A DNA stretch of 39,862 bases from Flavobacteriales bacterium (GTDB lineage: Bacteria; Bacteroidota; Bacteroidia; Flavobacteriales_D; Cryomorphaceae), in contig JAKVAV010000012.1 of NCBI GenBank assembly GCA_022448105.1, forward strand, positions 1 through 39,862, written 5' to 3'. Shown in pieces: positions 1 to 8,766 of this stretch. The position numbers were made by a program, and so were the translations under genes. The stretch's first letter is position 1. The number at the start of each line of letters is the position of its first letter. The notes under the pieces were generated by a model. It made no database searches. It was not told the origin of the DNA and saw nothing but the letters and a program-made list of their open reading frames with translations.

Positions 1-186
1 ACACCCTGCCTATGCAAAGATTCCTGTATTCGAAAACGATTTGTTTCTTAACGCAGGGCTTCAGAGCTGACGCTCCCATACCCGAATACTTTCGCCGCCA
101 ACCATAGAGCGCGACTCTGCTTACAGAGTGCCTACGAGAGACATCTTCGGCATTGATGCCATTTTCGGGTTCTTTTAAAATGTCCA
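1..186 (-). mobile_element. IS3-family transposase orfA remnant (runs off left edge)
   Basis: The minus strand encodes a helix-turn-helix segment of IS3-type OrfA: ILKEPENGINAEDVSRRHSV, followed by SRVALYGWRRKYSGM, the usual 'EAENG..vsel.R.hgvs..tfYkWr.kygGm' block that precedes the leucine zipper. After SALK the conserved 'LEEEN.RLK' stretch is found only in another frame and contains a stop (LR*ETNRFRIQESL), so the copy is frameshifted. The reading frame stays open to the edge in the first frame. No terminal inverted repeat is visible. It is most like the IS3 group using this shorter OrfA. The identification rests on motif recall, so the subgroup is uncertain. Confidence 0.6.
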
Positions 187-438
187 CAGACAATCTTAAA
201 AACTTTAAAACGATGTTTCTATATCGAACCGAATGTGTTATGCGTGCCGAACATGAAATCGTCTGTTTTGACCATCGGGTAGCATGCGTAGAACTCTGAT
301 TTATATCTAACTTTTTATATAGACCCATGCCTCCTTAAACCCTCCGTTTTACGGTCATTTTTGGATGCGATAAATCAAAGTTAAAACCAGGCGACCAAGT
401 ATCACCAATATTTCCAAAACATCATATTGCATCTTGAA
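187..438. other. intergenic, no gene recognised
   Basis: The minus-strand frame of the OrfA remnant stays open back to an ATG near 329, preceded by AAGGAGG. The residues upstream of the HTH do not look like transposase and may be fortuitous. No RNA gene or clear promoter was seen. The nucleotide cyclase gene ends just to the right. Confidence 0.3.
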
Positions 439-3400
439 CTAAACCTCGAAGTCATCAATTTTCACAAAATACATGTCTAACTCTCCTTTTCCTTTGGCAT
501 GGATTTTTCCTCTATACTCACAGCGAATAGAATCCTTGACAAGGTGATAAGTGGAATCTGAAATGTTTATTCTACCAGGTTCTCCTAAAGACTCCATCCT
601 ACTTGCTGTGTTGATGGTATCTCCAAAGAGGTCATAGTTGAATTTTTTCTTTCCAACTACCCCAGCCACTATCGGACCTGAATGTACGCCAACCCTCATC
701 TTCCACTTTAGCTCGTTCAGCTTATTTCTTTCCTCAAGATAGGCTAACATCTTTTGTGCGGCTAGGATGCAATTAACTGCATGCTCTCCATTTTCCTCTT
801 CAAGACCGTATGCGGCGACATAAGCATCACCAATTGTTTCAATTTTTTGAATGCCTGTCTCCTCAACGATTTCATCAAATCGTCCAAAAATGTCATTGAG
901 TTCATCGACCAGAGTTATGGCCGGAACGGATGCGACTAGTTCAGTAAAACCTTTAAAATCAGTCATAAGAATGGTCACATTCTTGTGTCTTTTTGGAATT
1001 ACGCTACCTGTTTCTTTAAGCTCTTGAGCAATTTCTCTTGGTAGTATGTTAAGTAAAAGATTGTCTGACTTCTTTTTTTCAAGAATTAATTCATTCGTTC
1101 GTTCAAATACAATTTGCTCTAGCTTTTCCTTTTCCTCAATGAGTTTTCGTTCCCTATATCTACTGAACATGCGCAGGCCAAAAAGGAATATAAAGATGTA
1201 GGAGGCGTAGGCCCAAAGGGTTCTATACCAAGGAGGAAGAACAGTAAATGAATACCTTAAAGGTTCAGACCATACTCCACTAGGACTTTGAGAACGCAAG
1301 TAAAAAGTATAATCACCCTCAAAAATATTTCCAAAAGTCGCAGAGGTTTGATTTGACGGTGGGCTCCATGATTTACTATAACCTTCTAACTTGGATTGAT
1401 ACTTAATAAGTTTTGGGTCTGCAGGCTCTATGGCACAAAATTCAATTGTCAAATTGTTATGGGAATGAGGTAATATCAAATTTTGCGGAATGGAATTGAA
1501 CCGACTAATAGAGTCAAATGCCAGCTCTTTATATTTCAACCTTAATTCGGATCTTTCTTCGCCACTCAGTTGTTCCCCATAAGTTGTAATCTCTTCAGAA
1601 ATGGATGCATCCACCACATATGCGGACGGCGAGGCAGAATTTTGTTCGACCTCGTTAGGCGTTAAACTTCGCCAAGGTATATTTTCATTATTGACCTTAA
1701 TGGCTGTGAGCGTATTATTTGGCGGGCGCTTATTTTTTGATAGCGCCTTGTAATTGAATCGGACTAAACCACTTTTTTCTGAGCCTGTGGCTATCCATAG
1801 CATACCTTTTTGGTCCAAATAGATACCATGCTGTCCTCGGTTTACATCTTTGATCTGATAACCAGTGCTGGTATTGTAAATCTCAAATACAGGTGCAAAC
1901 TGGGTCAGTTCATTATTTGAAAGTGTGTTATGCGCTTCAATAAGGAGTCTTTCTGAATTATCTTGAAAGTCATTTAAATTCCTTTTGTCGTCAAATCCCT
2001 TAAGTATCGCAATGCCGTTATTGGTTCCTATAACGATCTCACCTTCTTCGGATAGGGCCACCTGTGTAACTACATCATCGGGTAATCCATCCTGAGTGGT
2101 AAATTGGTTGAAAGAATTTCCATCAAATCGGTACAAGCCTTTCCCATAACTCCCCAGCCAGAGATTGCCCTCACTATCTTCAAGCATTGATTTAATGTCT
2201 GCCCTTCCAGGCCCATTCTCTCCAGAATAATTGATAAAGGATTGACCATTATACCTACTCACGCCACCTCCCGTGCCAAACCAGAAATCCCCTGTTCTAT
2301 CTTTTGTTATGCAATATACTTTATTGTTGACCAGCCCATTTTTGTCCGAAAAATTAGTGAAAGACTTACCGTCAAATATGCTTATTCCTTCAGCCGTGGC
2401 AAGAGTTAAGGTGCCACTTGAATCATGATGGATGAAATAAATTACATCAGAAGGCAATCCTTGATCCTTAGAAAATGTGACAAATGATCTTCCATCAAAT
2501 TTCAGAAGACCATTCCCAGGTTCATCGCCATATGTTCCTAACCACAAATTGCCTTTGAAGTCTGTTTCTAGAGACCAAAACATGGAAGATGGCAGTCCTT
2601 GAGGTTTCCCGTAATTCAAAAAATGAACACCATCAAATCGGCTAAGGCCATCCGAGTTTCCAGCAAACCAGAGGTAACCTTTGTCATCTTGAACGATACT
2701 TCTAATACTCTTATCAATGATTCCTTGCTCTTTAGTGAAATTGATAACTGCATCTCCAGAATATTTACTTATTCCGGCATCTGTTCCAAACCAAATGTTG
2801 CCACTCGCATCTTCTACGATATTGTCTATTTCATTATTCTTTACTCCTTTTGAACTGTTGATTGACGTGTAATTTGAACCGTCAAATCGAAGTACTCCTT
2901 CACCCCGGACCACAAGCCATATCTTGTTTTGACTATCCATAAATATTACAGTTTCCGCATATGGATTGAATTTTTTCTTGACAGGGTAGTAACTAAATTC
3001 ATTTTTACTGAGTTTCGCAAGGCCGGCAGTTGATCCTATCCAGACATTTTGATCACGGTCAACCATCATTTTTCTTACCGGTTTGTACATGGGATCGATC
3101 TCATCGTTTGTATGAGTGAACTTTTGACCATCATAAACAGTTATTCCGTTTTCCGTGCCTATGAATAGTACGCCCTGCTCATTCTGAGCCAATGCATAGG
3201 CGTAATCACCCGAAAGCCCCGTTTTTCTTGAATAATGAGTGTTGCCTCTATTTGTGTGACGCACTAAGCCATCCTCAGTAGCAAACCACAAGGTACCATC
3301 CTTATCTTGTAGAATGTCATACACCACACTTTGGTCATGCACAGTGGTAAAACCCGCCCCATCGAATTTGGAAACTCCTTTTGAAGTAGCTACCCATATA

Positions 3401-3999
3401 TTTCCTTGATTATCTTCTGTAATGCCGGTGATTTCATTACTGATAAGTCCGTGTGCTTTCGTATATCGGGTGAAAACTTTTCCATTGTATTTGTTCAGTC
3501 CGGCAACAAATGTCCCGAACCAAAGGTTTCCCTTTGAATCCGCAAATGAACAAGAAGTGACGTCAACGGCCACACCTTCTTCGGTAGAATAGTTTCGAAA
3601 TATCGTTGAGAACTCTGCCTCAACCTCAATAGGTAGTTTGAGCTGGGTTTCTGGAAACAAAGGATGAAAATGAGCAGGACGAGATGGGAGCGCTTTGGGA
3701 ATTGCGATCTTCAATGGTTCTGGCCTGTTTTCTATTAATATAGGTTCAGGACGCAGACTGTCTGCTACTTCGGAGAGATGAATCGTGTCTGGTGAGACTT
3801 TCTTTAAGCGGATCGATTGCTGTGTGCCAGCGGGTTTATTCCTTTCATGATCTTGGTTACATCCTACAAGAACTATGAGGGCCGTAAACGCGCAGAGACA
3901 ATACCATAGCATTGAGATTAAATAGTGTACATCTCTCAGCATTTTTGGTGATTTGGTTTGCCTTTTGATCGGTATTTGTTTGAGGCAAAATTTAAGCAT
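439..3999 (-). CDS. Beta-propeller sensor / class III nucleotide cyclase fusion lipoprotein
   Basis: A 1186-residue one-component sensor predicted to make cAMP or cGMP in response to an extracytoplasmic signal. N-terminal lipobox LVGC (Cys47) follows a hydrophobic stretch; starts at Met20 (3942) or Met30 (3912) would give a more normal signal peptide. Residues about 130-700 are repeated 'G.lWfGT..GvskydG' two-component propeller (Reg_prop) blades, then a Y_Y_Y domain (about 850-920), one TM (about 928-945), a coiled coil (947-985) and a class III cyclase domain. Metal aspartates are Asp1014 (TDFKGFT) and Asp1058 (ETIGDAY); Asn1130/Arg1134 in NTASRMES complete the active site. Base-selecting positions are Glu1054 and Asp1123, a mixed guanylate/adenylate pattern, so the product is uncertain. 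A lipid anchor plus an internal TM is unusual; the signal may be an uncleaved TM instead. Single gene. Confidence 0.9.
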   Translation of the reverse strand: MLKFCLKQIPIKRQTKSPKMLRDVHYLISMLWYCLCAFTALIVLVGCNQDHERNKPAGTQQSIRLKKVSPDTIHLSEVADSLRPEPILIENRPEPLKIAIPKALPSRPAHFHPLFPETQLKLPIEVEAEFSTIFRNYSTEEGVAVDVTSCSFADSKGNLWFGTFVAGLNKYNGKVFTRYTKAHGLISNEITGITEDNQGNIWVATSKGVSKFDGAGFTTVHDQSVVYDILQDKDGTLWFATEDGLVRHTNRGNTHYSRKTGLSGDYAYALAQNEQGVLFIGTENGITVYDGQKFTHTNDEIDPMYKPVRKMMVDRDQNVWIGSTAGLAKLSKNEFSYYPVKKKFNPYAETVIFMDSQNKIWLVVRGEGVLRFDGSNYTSINSSKGVKNNEIDNIVEDASGNIWFGTDAGISKYSGDAVINFTKEQGIIDKSIRSIVQDDKGYLWFAGNSDGLSRFDGVHFLNYGKPQGLPSSMFWSLETDFKGNLWLGTYGDEPGNGLLKFDGRSFVTFSKDQGLPSDVIYFIHHDSSGTLTLATAEGISIFDGKSFTNFSDKNGLVNNKVYCITKDRTGDFWFGTGGGVSRYNGQSFINYSGENGPGRADIKSMLEDSEGNLWLGSYGKGLYRFDGNSFNQFTTQDGLPDDVVTQVALSEEGEIVIGTNNGIAILKGFDDKRNLNDFQDNSERLLIEAHNTLSNNELTQFAPVFEIYNTSTGYQIKDVNRGQHGIYLDQKGMLWIATGSEKSGLVRFNYKALSKNKRPPNNTLTAIKVNNENIPWRSLTPNEVEQNSASPSAYVVDASISEEITTYGEQLSGEERSELRLKYKELAFDSISRFNSIPQNLILPHSHNNLTIEFCAIEPADPKLIKYQSKLEGYSKSWSPPSNQTSATFGNIFEGDYTFYLRSQSPSGVWSEPLRYSFTVLPPWYRTLWAYASYIFIFLFGLRMFSRYRERKLIEEKEKLEQIVFERTNELILEKKKSDNLLLNILPREIAQELKETGSVIPKRHKNVTILMTDFKGFTELVASVPAITLVDELNDIFGRFDEIVEETGIQKIETIGDAYVAAYGLEEENGEHAVNCILAAQKMLAYLEERNKLNELKWKMRVGVHSGPIVAGVVGKKKFNYDLFGDTINTASRMESLGEPGRINISDSTYHLVKDSIRCEYRGKIHAKGKGELDMYFVKIDDFEV

Positions 4000-4475
4000 T
4001 TTACAAGAACGCCATGAATAAACTTCTTTTTATTGTAGCTAAGGTATCGGCTATGAATTTATAGAATCAAGAAGAAAGTGTTGATCTAGGCCTGGATAAA
4101 CTTGAACACTTATGCCAACAAAGACCAATACAGATAACGTCTCACGATCAAAGATTTCAGCCAAGTTAGGCATCAGACTTGACCTCCAAAAGCTACCGAT
4201 ATGAATCTAGGTTGTGGTCAAAACAGGGATTCCTTGTCAAACGGAAGTGATATCTTAGTGAGTAACTCCCAGTAAAAATCGCGAAAAGGAATGAGTGGAC
4301 TCTTATTGAGCTTCCAAATTTAATCTTGCTGCTATTGGCTAACTCACAATTAAGTAAATCAGGGGGATCACTCCTATATTTACAGTATCTGGCTTCAATG
4401 CGCTGCAGTGAATCTATCCCGTTTTTGGGGTAGACACGCTCTGCAATACACTCAGTGAATATTCAATAATAGCGC
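4000..4475. other. intergenic, no gene recognised
   Basis: Between two minus-strand genes. A minus-strand frame is open for about 83 codons (roughly 4205-4455) but has no ATG, GTG or TTG start and no motif I recognise. It could be a remnant or chance. No terminator hairpin is evident behind the hydrolase gene. Confidence 0.3.
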
Positions 4476-5222
4476 TCAATCCATCCCTTCTAAGAACTTT
4501 TTACTCTTCGAAAGGATCAGGTCCGGGACCTCTTTGTGTGGTGTGTGTTTAACATTTGGAATTAAAAACTTCTCAGCATAACCTAATGTACCGCGAATGA
4601 TGCCTTCTACTTGGTCTATACTTCCATACTCATCGTTTTCACCCTGTATAATCAGGCACGGACAGCTTATTGACGGCAAAAAAGATTCGATATTCCAAGA
4701 TCTAAACTCATCCTTGGTCCATGTGGATGCCCAGGCCCAAAACAGCTCATCCGTCTTGTCCCCATGATACTTGGTAAGCTTTGATTTAAGGCCGCTTGTT
4801 TTGTATAGTTCGATTGCCTTCCTAATGCCCCTGATTGTTATGTCCTCTACAAAAATATGGGCACCTTCAGTGATCACGGCGCTAATGCGATCTGGATATT
4901 TTCCGGCAGCAATCAGTGCTATGGAGCCTCCATCGCTGTGCCCAAAAAGGATGGCTGTTTCTAGCTGCCAGTTGTCGAGCAAATTAATAAGGACATCAGC
5001 CTCAAGCTCCATGTAGCCCTTGCTTCTTTGCTTTTCTGCAAAAGGGTGAGATTTACCGTATCCTCGACGATCGTAACTAATTACGTTGCAGGCAGAGAGA
5101 GTTCCAAGCTTTTCTGGAAAATCTCGCCACAATTCTATACACCCAAGAGAGTCGTGAAGAAATACTATCGTCGGGAGTGTTGGATTTCTTCCAGACTTTT
5201 TAACCGCTATTTTATCTGGCAT
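4476..5222 (-). CDS. Alpha/beta hydrolase
   Basis: A 248-residue cytoplasmic alpha/beta-fold hydrolase without signal peptide. The nucleophile elbow is GHSDGG (Ser96), the acid is probably Asp197 in QGENDEYG, and the catalytic His is His226 in VKHTPHKE. HDSLG near residue 23 forms the oxyanion strand, and SYDRRGYGKS is the typical strand-4 motif. The substrate is unknown; related proteins include esterases, epoxide-hydrolase-like and menaquinone-pathway enzymes, none favoured here. The start lies 12 bases after the stop of the upstream monooxygenase-like gene, so the two are almost certainly co-transcribed. Confidence 0.9.
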   Translation of the reverse strand: MPDKIAVKKSGRNPTLPTIVFLHDSLGCIELWRDFPEKLGTLSACNVISYDRRGYGKSHPFAEKQRSKGYMELEADVLINLLDNWQLETAILFGHSDGGSIALIAAGKYPDRISAVITEGAHIFVEDITIRGIRKAIELYKTSGLKSKLTKYHGDKTDELFWAWASTWTKDEFRSWNIESFLPSISCPCLIIQGENDEYGSIDQVEGIIRGTLGYAEKFLIPNVKHTPHKEVPDLILSKSKKFLEGMD

Positions 5223-5234
5223 TAGAGGCTTCGT

Positions 5235-5549
5235 TTAGTCGAGATTACTTTGGGAAAAGACCTCATAGTGCTTAACCTTCGTTGGGAAGTTCAGCAAATA
5301 GTTTTGATCTTCTGGATAATACTTAGCTCGCTCATAGTCCTCACCTGCGAAATTTTTGATGACCTCGAGATTCTCCCAAAAGGTAATCAGTTTGAATGTA
5401 GCAATATCATTGTCAACCCCCCTCAGAAAAGAGAGTTTGATAAAACCCGAGGTTTGCTCATAATCGGGAATTGCTCTCAACTTCATGAAGTCGGTATATT
5501 CTTCCAAATCTTCTGATTTGGTCTGACCTGTCCAAATTCGCGCTATCAT
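5235..5549 (-). CDS. ABM-fold antibiotic biosynthesis monooxygenase-like protein
   Basis: A 104-residue protein starting MIARIWTGQTKSEDLEEY, with the single ferredoxin-like alpha+beta ABM domain: N-terminal strand IARIWTG, 'LRAIPDYEQTSGFIKLSFLR' in the middle, and 'FKLITFWENLEVIKNFAGED' before a helical end. Family members act as dimers in heme degradation, quinone oxidation or unknown redox chemistry, and many have no assigned substrate. It is the first gene of a two-gene minus-strand unit with the alpha/beta hydrolase, suggesting a small detoxification or modification pair. No signal peptide or membrane segment. Confidence 0.85.
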   Translation of the reverse strand: MIARIWTGQTKSEDLEEYTDFMKLRAIPDYEQTSGFIKLSFLRGVDNDIATFKLITFWENLEVIKNFAGEDYERAKYYPEDQNYLLNFPTKVKHYEVFSQSNLD

Positions 5550-5867
5550 GCGGTTTAGCCTTTAGTTACCCTTTAAAAAATTTCTTTGCCCAATAATAGA
5601 AACTAAAAGCAGCAGAATCAAGTTGTGAAGCTGTAGAGGTGGCCTCGGAGAATTTTTGTTTAGTCCAAAACCAAACCGTTATACTCGACTGAAAAATTCA
5701 CCTTTGTTTCGTTTCGGATTTCAAGGCTCAGATTGCGATAGTTTCATATATCTATTTTTTCATCTCAGGCCTCATTCACCATGTGTAGCTCTTTGCGAGA
5801 AAACTCGCCTTACCTTTCTAAATTCTAGTGCTCAAGCATTATTTTTTGTTGTCAAATTTCCGAATTA
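5550..5867. other. decayed DNA behind the DUF1706 remnant
   Basis: This is where the rest of the minus-strand DUF1706 (ClbS/DfsB) gene should lie. I could not align the translated frames to the later part of that family, and all three minus frames are broken by stops. Plus-strand open frames here look like chance openings. Confidence 0.35.
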
Positions 5868-6021
5868 CGCGTGCATGAGGACATCGCTTATGTTTCTGAA
5901 CAAGGTCACTGGAAGGGAGATCTTATTTCTCTTCACGAGAACCATGACCGGAGTCGAGGATCTTATCTTGATTGGCTCGGCCCAGGAAAAGAAGCTCGAA
6001 TTTATTTTTTGGTCTTGGCAT
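5868..6021 (-). pseudogene. ClbS/DfsB (DUF1706) family four-helix protein, N-terminal remnant
   Basis: The minus strand starts MPRPKNKFELLFLGRANQDK, closely resembling the N-terminus of DUF1706/ClbS-DfsB proteins (MPRPKNKEELL...). After about 32 codons a stop interrupts the frame (SREEK*). The next conserved block, normally '.NRNVRDVLxHLH', appears in a different frame as FRNISDVLMHA, ending near 5868. The ATG lies 4 bases after the stop of the decayed iron-sulfur gene, the spacing of an intact operon. That spacing supports a real former gene. Known members are small cytoplasmic proteins; ClbS is a cyclopropane hydrolase protecting against colibactin. The family call is from memory of conserved residues. 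Confidence 0.5.
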
Positions 6022-6025
6022 TTTT

Positions 6026-6445
6026 TTACACGCGAAATTCGACTTTCACATGAGCACCGTCACAATAGGGTTTATTTTGAGAGTGACCACACCTACAAAA
6101 GGCAGTAGCTTTATCTTTCTCCTCGGTTTTTCCATCTATATTCGTTACCAAGAGTTACCTGTAACGAGGAGTGGACCATTTTCGAGCACTTGTACTTTGG
6201 TCTCATAGATTTCTTTAGTTTCCTCAATTATATCTTCAACATAGCAGCTCAAAGCTCAAGATGGGCATTCGTCAATTTGATCTTTCAGTTCACCGGTGGT
6301 TGCGTTTTCCGCGGTGATCCACGGTTTTGTTTTTGGGTCATAAACCTTTGGTAATTTTTTTACGCAGACTGCTGCGTAGATGTATTTTTTTGGCTTCCAG
6401 ACGACGGTGAGCTCTCCATTGGAGTATTCTTTGGAGTTCCTACAT
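6026..6445 (-). pseudogene. [4Fe-4S] Fer4_19 - CDGSH iron-sulfur fusion protein, degraded
   Basis: The minus strand contains an almost complete Fer4_19 plus CDGSH gene of about 140 codons, broken several times. The ATG at 6445 is followed by one extra T that shifts the frame before RNSKEYSNGELTVVWKPKK. The first cluster Cys-Ile-His is now YIY (KKYIYAAVCVKKLPKVYDP). After QIDECPS the expected Gly codon is TGA, giving CPS*ALSCYVED. A second frameshift near 6155 separates ENGPLLVTG from LLVTNIDGKTEEKDKATAF. The end is a textbook CDGSH motif, FCRCGHSQNKPYCDGAH, with stop at 6026-6028. Intact relatives bind Fe-S clusters and belong to the YjdI-like group; their role is poorly known. An IS3 remnant begins about 50 bases upstream. 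Confidence 0.8.
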
Positions 6446-6493
6446 TTGACGAGAGACAAAGTTAAGGGTACTATACAAGAGCCTTAGCAGAAT

Positions 6494-6992
6494 ATGACAA
6501 AGACCAGAAGAGTATTTACAAAAGAGTTCAAGCAAAAGGTTGTTGAGCTGAGCAATGTTAGAGGAAACACCCAAGAAGTAGCCAGATAACTGGGTATCGG
6601 TGCGGAACTGACCTACAGGTGGCACAAAGAAGTTAGGCATAACGCCGATTTGGCTTTCAGTGGAAATGGGGAAGCTCAACTGACTCCTGAGCAGCATGAG
6701 TTGGCAAGACTGAAAAGAGAGCTGGCCGACAAAAAATGGAGCGAGATATTTTAAAAAAGACCGTGAGCATCTTCTCCGCGAGCGGTCGGAAATCTACCAA
6801 TTCATGAAGGATTACAGAAGGGAATTTCCGATTGAGAAGATTTGTAAAGTCTTCAAAGTAAGTAGGAGTGCATTTTATAAAAGCCTGCACTACCTTCCCT
6901 CTGGGCGAGACGAAAAGGACAGTGTTTTTTAGTCAAATTATGGATTTGATCTATCGATGCTCAAAGGCACAACGTCAAGCTACGACTAATTA
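6494..6992 (+). mobile_element. IS3-family insertion sequence remnant (orfA plus start of orfB)
   Basis: An orfA-like frame begins MTKTRRVFTKEFKQKVVELS (ATG 6494). It is interrupted by TAA at 6587, where a Glu codon is expected (VAR*LGIGAELTYRWHKE). It continues to KRELAD, then shifts to MERDILKKTVSIFSASGR, the conserved OrfA end; the AAAAAAG run there resembles the -1 slippage site of IS3 elements. OrfB starts as YQFMKDYRREFPIEKICKVF and VSRSAFYKSL, breaks again, and stops being recognisable after QIMDLIYRCSKAQ (about 6990). The DDE catalytic core is absent, so it cannot move. No inverted repeats found. Confidence 0.8.
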
Positions 6993-7010
6993 AAAATTAG
7001 ATCATGATCA

Positions 7011-7043
7011 ATAAAAAAAGGGACAACCTTCGACTGTCCCTTT
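7011..7043 (-). terminator. Rho-independent terminator
   Basis: A perfect 9-bp stem, AAAGGGACA (7017-7025) pairing with TGTCCCTTT (7035-7043), with a 9-base loop. Read on the minus strand it is followed by a T-rich run (TTTTTTTAT). It lies about 20 bases beyond the stop of the delta-60-repeat protein gene, which it should terminate. Confidence 0.8.
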
Positions 7044-7061
7044 CCTGAATTATCGTAGATC

Positions 7062-8609
7062 TCATTGAATAATTAGCCTTTCAGAGTGCATCTTTTGCCC
7101 ACTTATCAAACGAAGGAAATAGCATCCCGCTGGGAGCTGAGAAACATCCAATTTTTTAGTCTTACCATCGGTGCTTAATACCTGTTTTCCTTGACCATTT
7201 AAAAGGATTAGTCTATCAATTTCGAGCTTTCCTTGGATGTGGACAAGATTATCGCTCGGGTTGGGGTAAACCTGAAAATTCTGAGATTGAAACTCATTTA
7301 CCGAGACCAGCGATACCTCATGGGGGACAATGATATTCTGTCCTTGTCCCGCTTCAGAGTTTTCATCTTCTACGGGTCCGCGACTAACAACCAATAATTC
7401 TCCATCGGCATTGTAAACCCCTGCGTAGTAACCGTTCTGATATTGCTCAATGGGTTCATAATAACCGTTATCACTAGAACAATTCATGATTTCCATTCCA
7501 TCGCCATCAATGGTCCATGTGGCATTGTTTGAGAGAGAACCTGCAGTTCCAAGAACCGTGATTTGATCATCTTCACCCATGACCAAATAGTTAGCTACTG
7601 TAAACTCATCGCTCACTAATGATTGAGCTATCCCGTCACCATTAGCTCCAAAATCCGAATCAAGCTGACCAGTTTCTGAATCGATTTTCATTACTGCAAA
7701 ATGCCTATCCGTACCCGCGTTGTGGGTACATGCCACTAAAATATCCTGATCTAGATGGGTTTCTGCATATATACCAGCCCAATTGTATAGTATTTCATAC
7801 TCTAAGATCAAAATCCCCTCTTCACCAAACCCTGTGTCTAAAGAACCATCCGCATTCATTTTTATTATACATGGTTTGGTGAATCCAGAATAGGCTTTGC
7901 AAATCACAAACATGGATCCGTCGTCAAGAAAAATACCGTCTCCATATGAAGGTTGCCAAGACATACCACTAATGTAATGAGAGACCATTCCGCCTTCTCC
8001 AAATGTGTCGTCAAATGTTCCATCGCTATTGAATTGGGCTACCCCAATACGGGTAGAATGACTACCTGTAAATAAAGCTCGGACTTTACCGTCTAACATT
8101 TCTTGTACCTCTACTACAGAACCTCTTCCTGAATTCGTGCTAGCTGAACCAAATTTAACGCTCCCTTCTTCACCCCATGTTTCGTCCACTGAACCATCAC
8201 TGTTCATTCTGGCCACGTAAGGTCTAAATGTACTTAAACCGTTTCCTGGGGCTTGGTATCCTCCAAGGAGGATTTTATCATCTGATTGCAAGGACGCAGC
8301 AATGCAAGTATTTCTTCCTTCCCAAGTGTAATGTATCTTTCCTTGGCTAGCGAAAGTGGTATCAACAGATAATAAATCTTCGTCGAGTCTAGCGAGATTG
8401 ATACGGTAAACATTACCCGAAATATTATAAGTCGTTCCAGCGATAATGACCTTTCCGTCTGATTGCACCAGCATATGCATCGGTGTGTCATCACCAACAT
8501 TGTGGTCAATCCCAAGGTGTTGATTATAGTTGCAGTAGGACTGTGCTCGGCTTGCCGAGAATGAGGTGAGGCATAGGAGCCATAAACAAAAGTAAAGCGG
8601 TGATTTCAT
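7062..8609 (-). CDS. Delta-60 repeat beta-propeller protein with T9SS sorting domain
   Basis: A 515-residue secreted protein. The signal peptide (about residues 1-22) ends at SRAQ. The body holds repeats of 'vqsDGKilv.G......ia.aRlnsDGslD.tFG..G' (for example LVQSDGKVIIAG, RMNSDGSVDETWGEEG, QFNSDGTFDDTFGEGG, KMNADGSLDTGFGEEG), the delta-60 (DUF5122) propeller repeat. The last 75 residues, from FQVYPNPSDN to SERLIIQ, form a type A T9SS sorting domain, so it is probably exported through the type IX system and anchored or released at the surface. Its ligand or activity is unknown. It is a single transcription unit ending in a strong terminator and divergent from the plus-strand gene at 8931. Confidence 0.9.
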   Translation of the reverse strand: MKSPLYFCLWLLCLTSFSASRAQSYCNYNQHLGIDHNVGDDTPMHMLVQSDGKVIIAGTTYNISGNVYRINLARLDEDLLSVDTTFASQGKIHYTWEGRNTCIAASLQSDDKILLGGYQAPGNGLSTFRPYVARMNSDGSVDETWGEEGSVKFGSASTNSGRGSVVEVQEMLDGKVRALFTGSHSTRIGVAQFNSDGTFDDTFGEGGMVSHYISGMSWQPSYGDGIFLDDGSMFVICKAYSGFTKPCIIKMNADGSLDTGFGEEGILILEYEILYNWAGIYAETHLDQDILVACTHNAGTDRHFAVMKIDSETGQLDSDFGANGDGIAQSLVSDEFTVANYLVMGEDDQITVLGTAGSLSNNATWTIDGDGMEIMNCSSDNGYYEPIEQYQNGYYAGVYNADGELLVVSRGPVEDENSEAGQGQNIIVPHEVSLVSVNEFQSQNFQVYPNPSDNLVHIQGKLEIDRLILLNGQGKQVLSTDGKTKKLDVSQLPAGCYFLRLISGQKMHSERLIIQ

Positions 8610-8626
8610 GAGATAATTCTTTGATC

Positions 8627-8634
8627 CAAAACTA
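8627..8634 (-). promoter_or_regulatory. Possible Bacteroidota -7 element
   Basis: The minus-strand sequence TAGTTTTG matches the TAnnTTTG consensus and lies 17 bases before the ATG at 8609, giving a short leader. A TTG occurs about 23 bases further upstream, longer than the usual -33 spacing, so the assignment is tentative. Confidence 0.35.
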
Positions 8635-8766
8635 TACCGAAGCTATTCACATTGAATCAATGGAAACCTTGAAATAAAAATATGTATGCTTTCATGGAGA
8701 AAATCATTTGACTACTCCCCCAAGTAGCCATAAATGGTAACTCCCATCAACTTTTCAGTAAAATGA

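Noticed and set aside
4205-4455. About 83-codon minus-strand open frame
   Set aside because: No start codon and no recognisable motif; kept only as a remark in the gap entry.
5656-6208. Three overlapping plus-strand open frames (up to 150 codons)
   Set aside because: They lie opposite the degraded iron-sulfur and DUF1706 genes on the minus strand, have no family motif or signal, and their openness is explained by the former coding sequence on the other strand.
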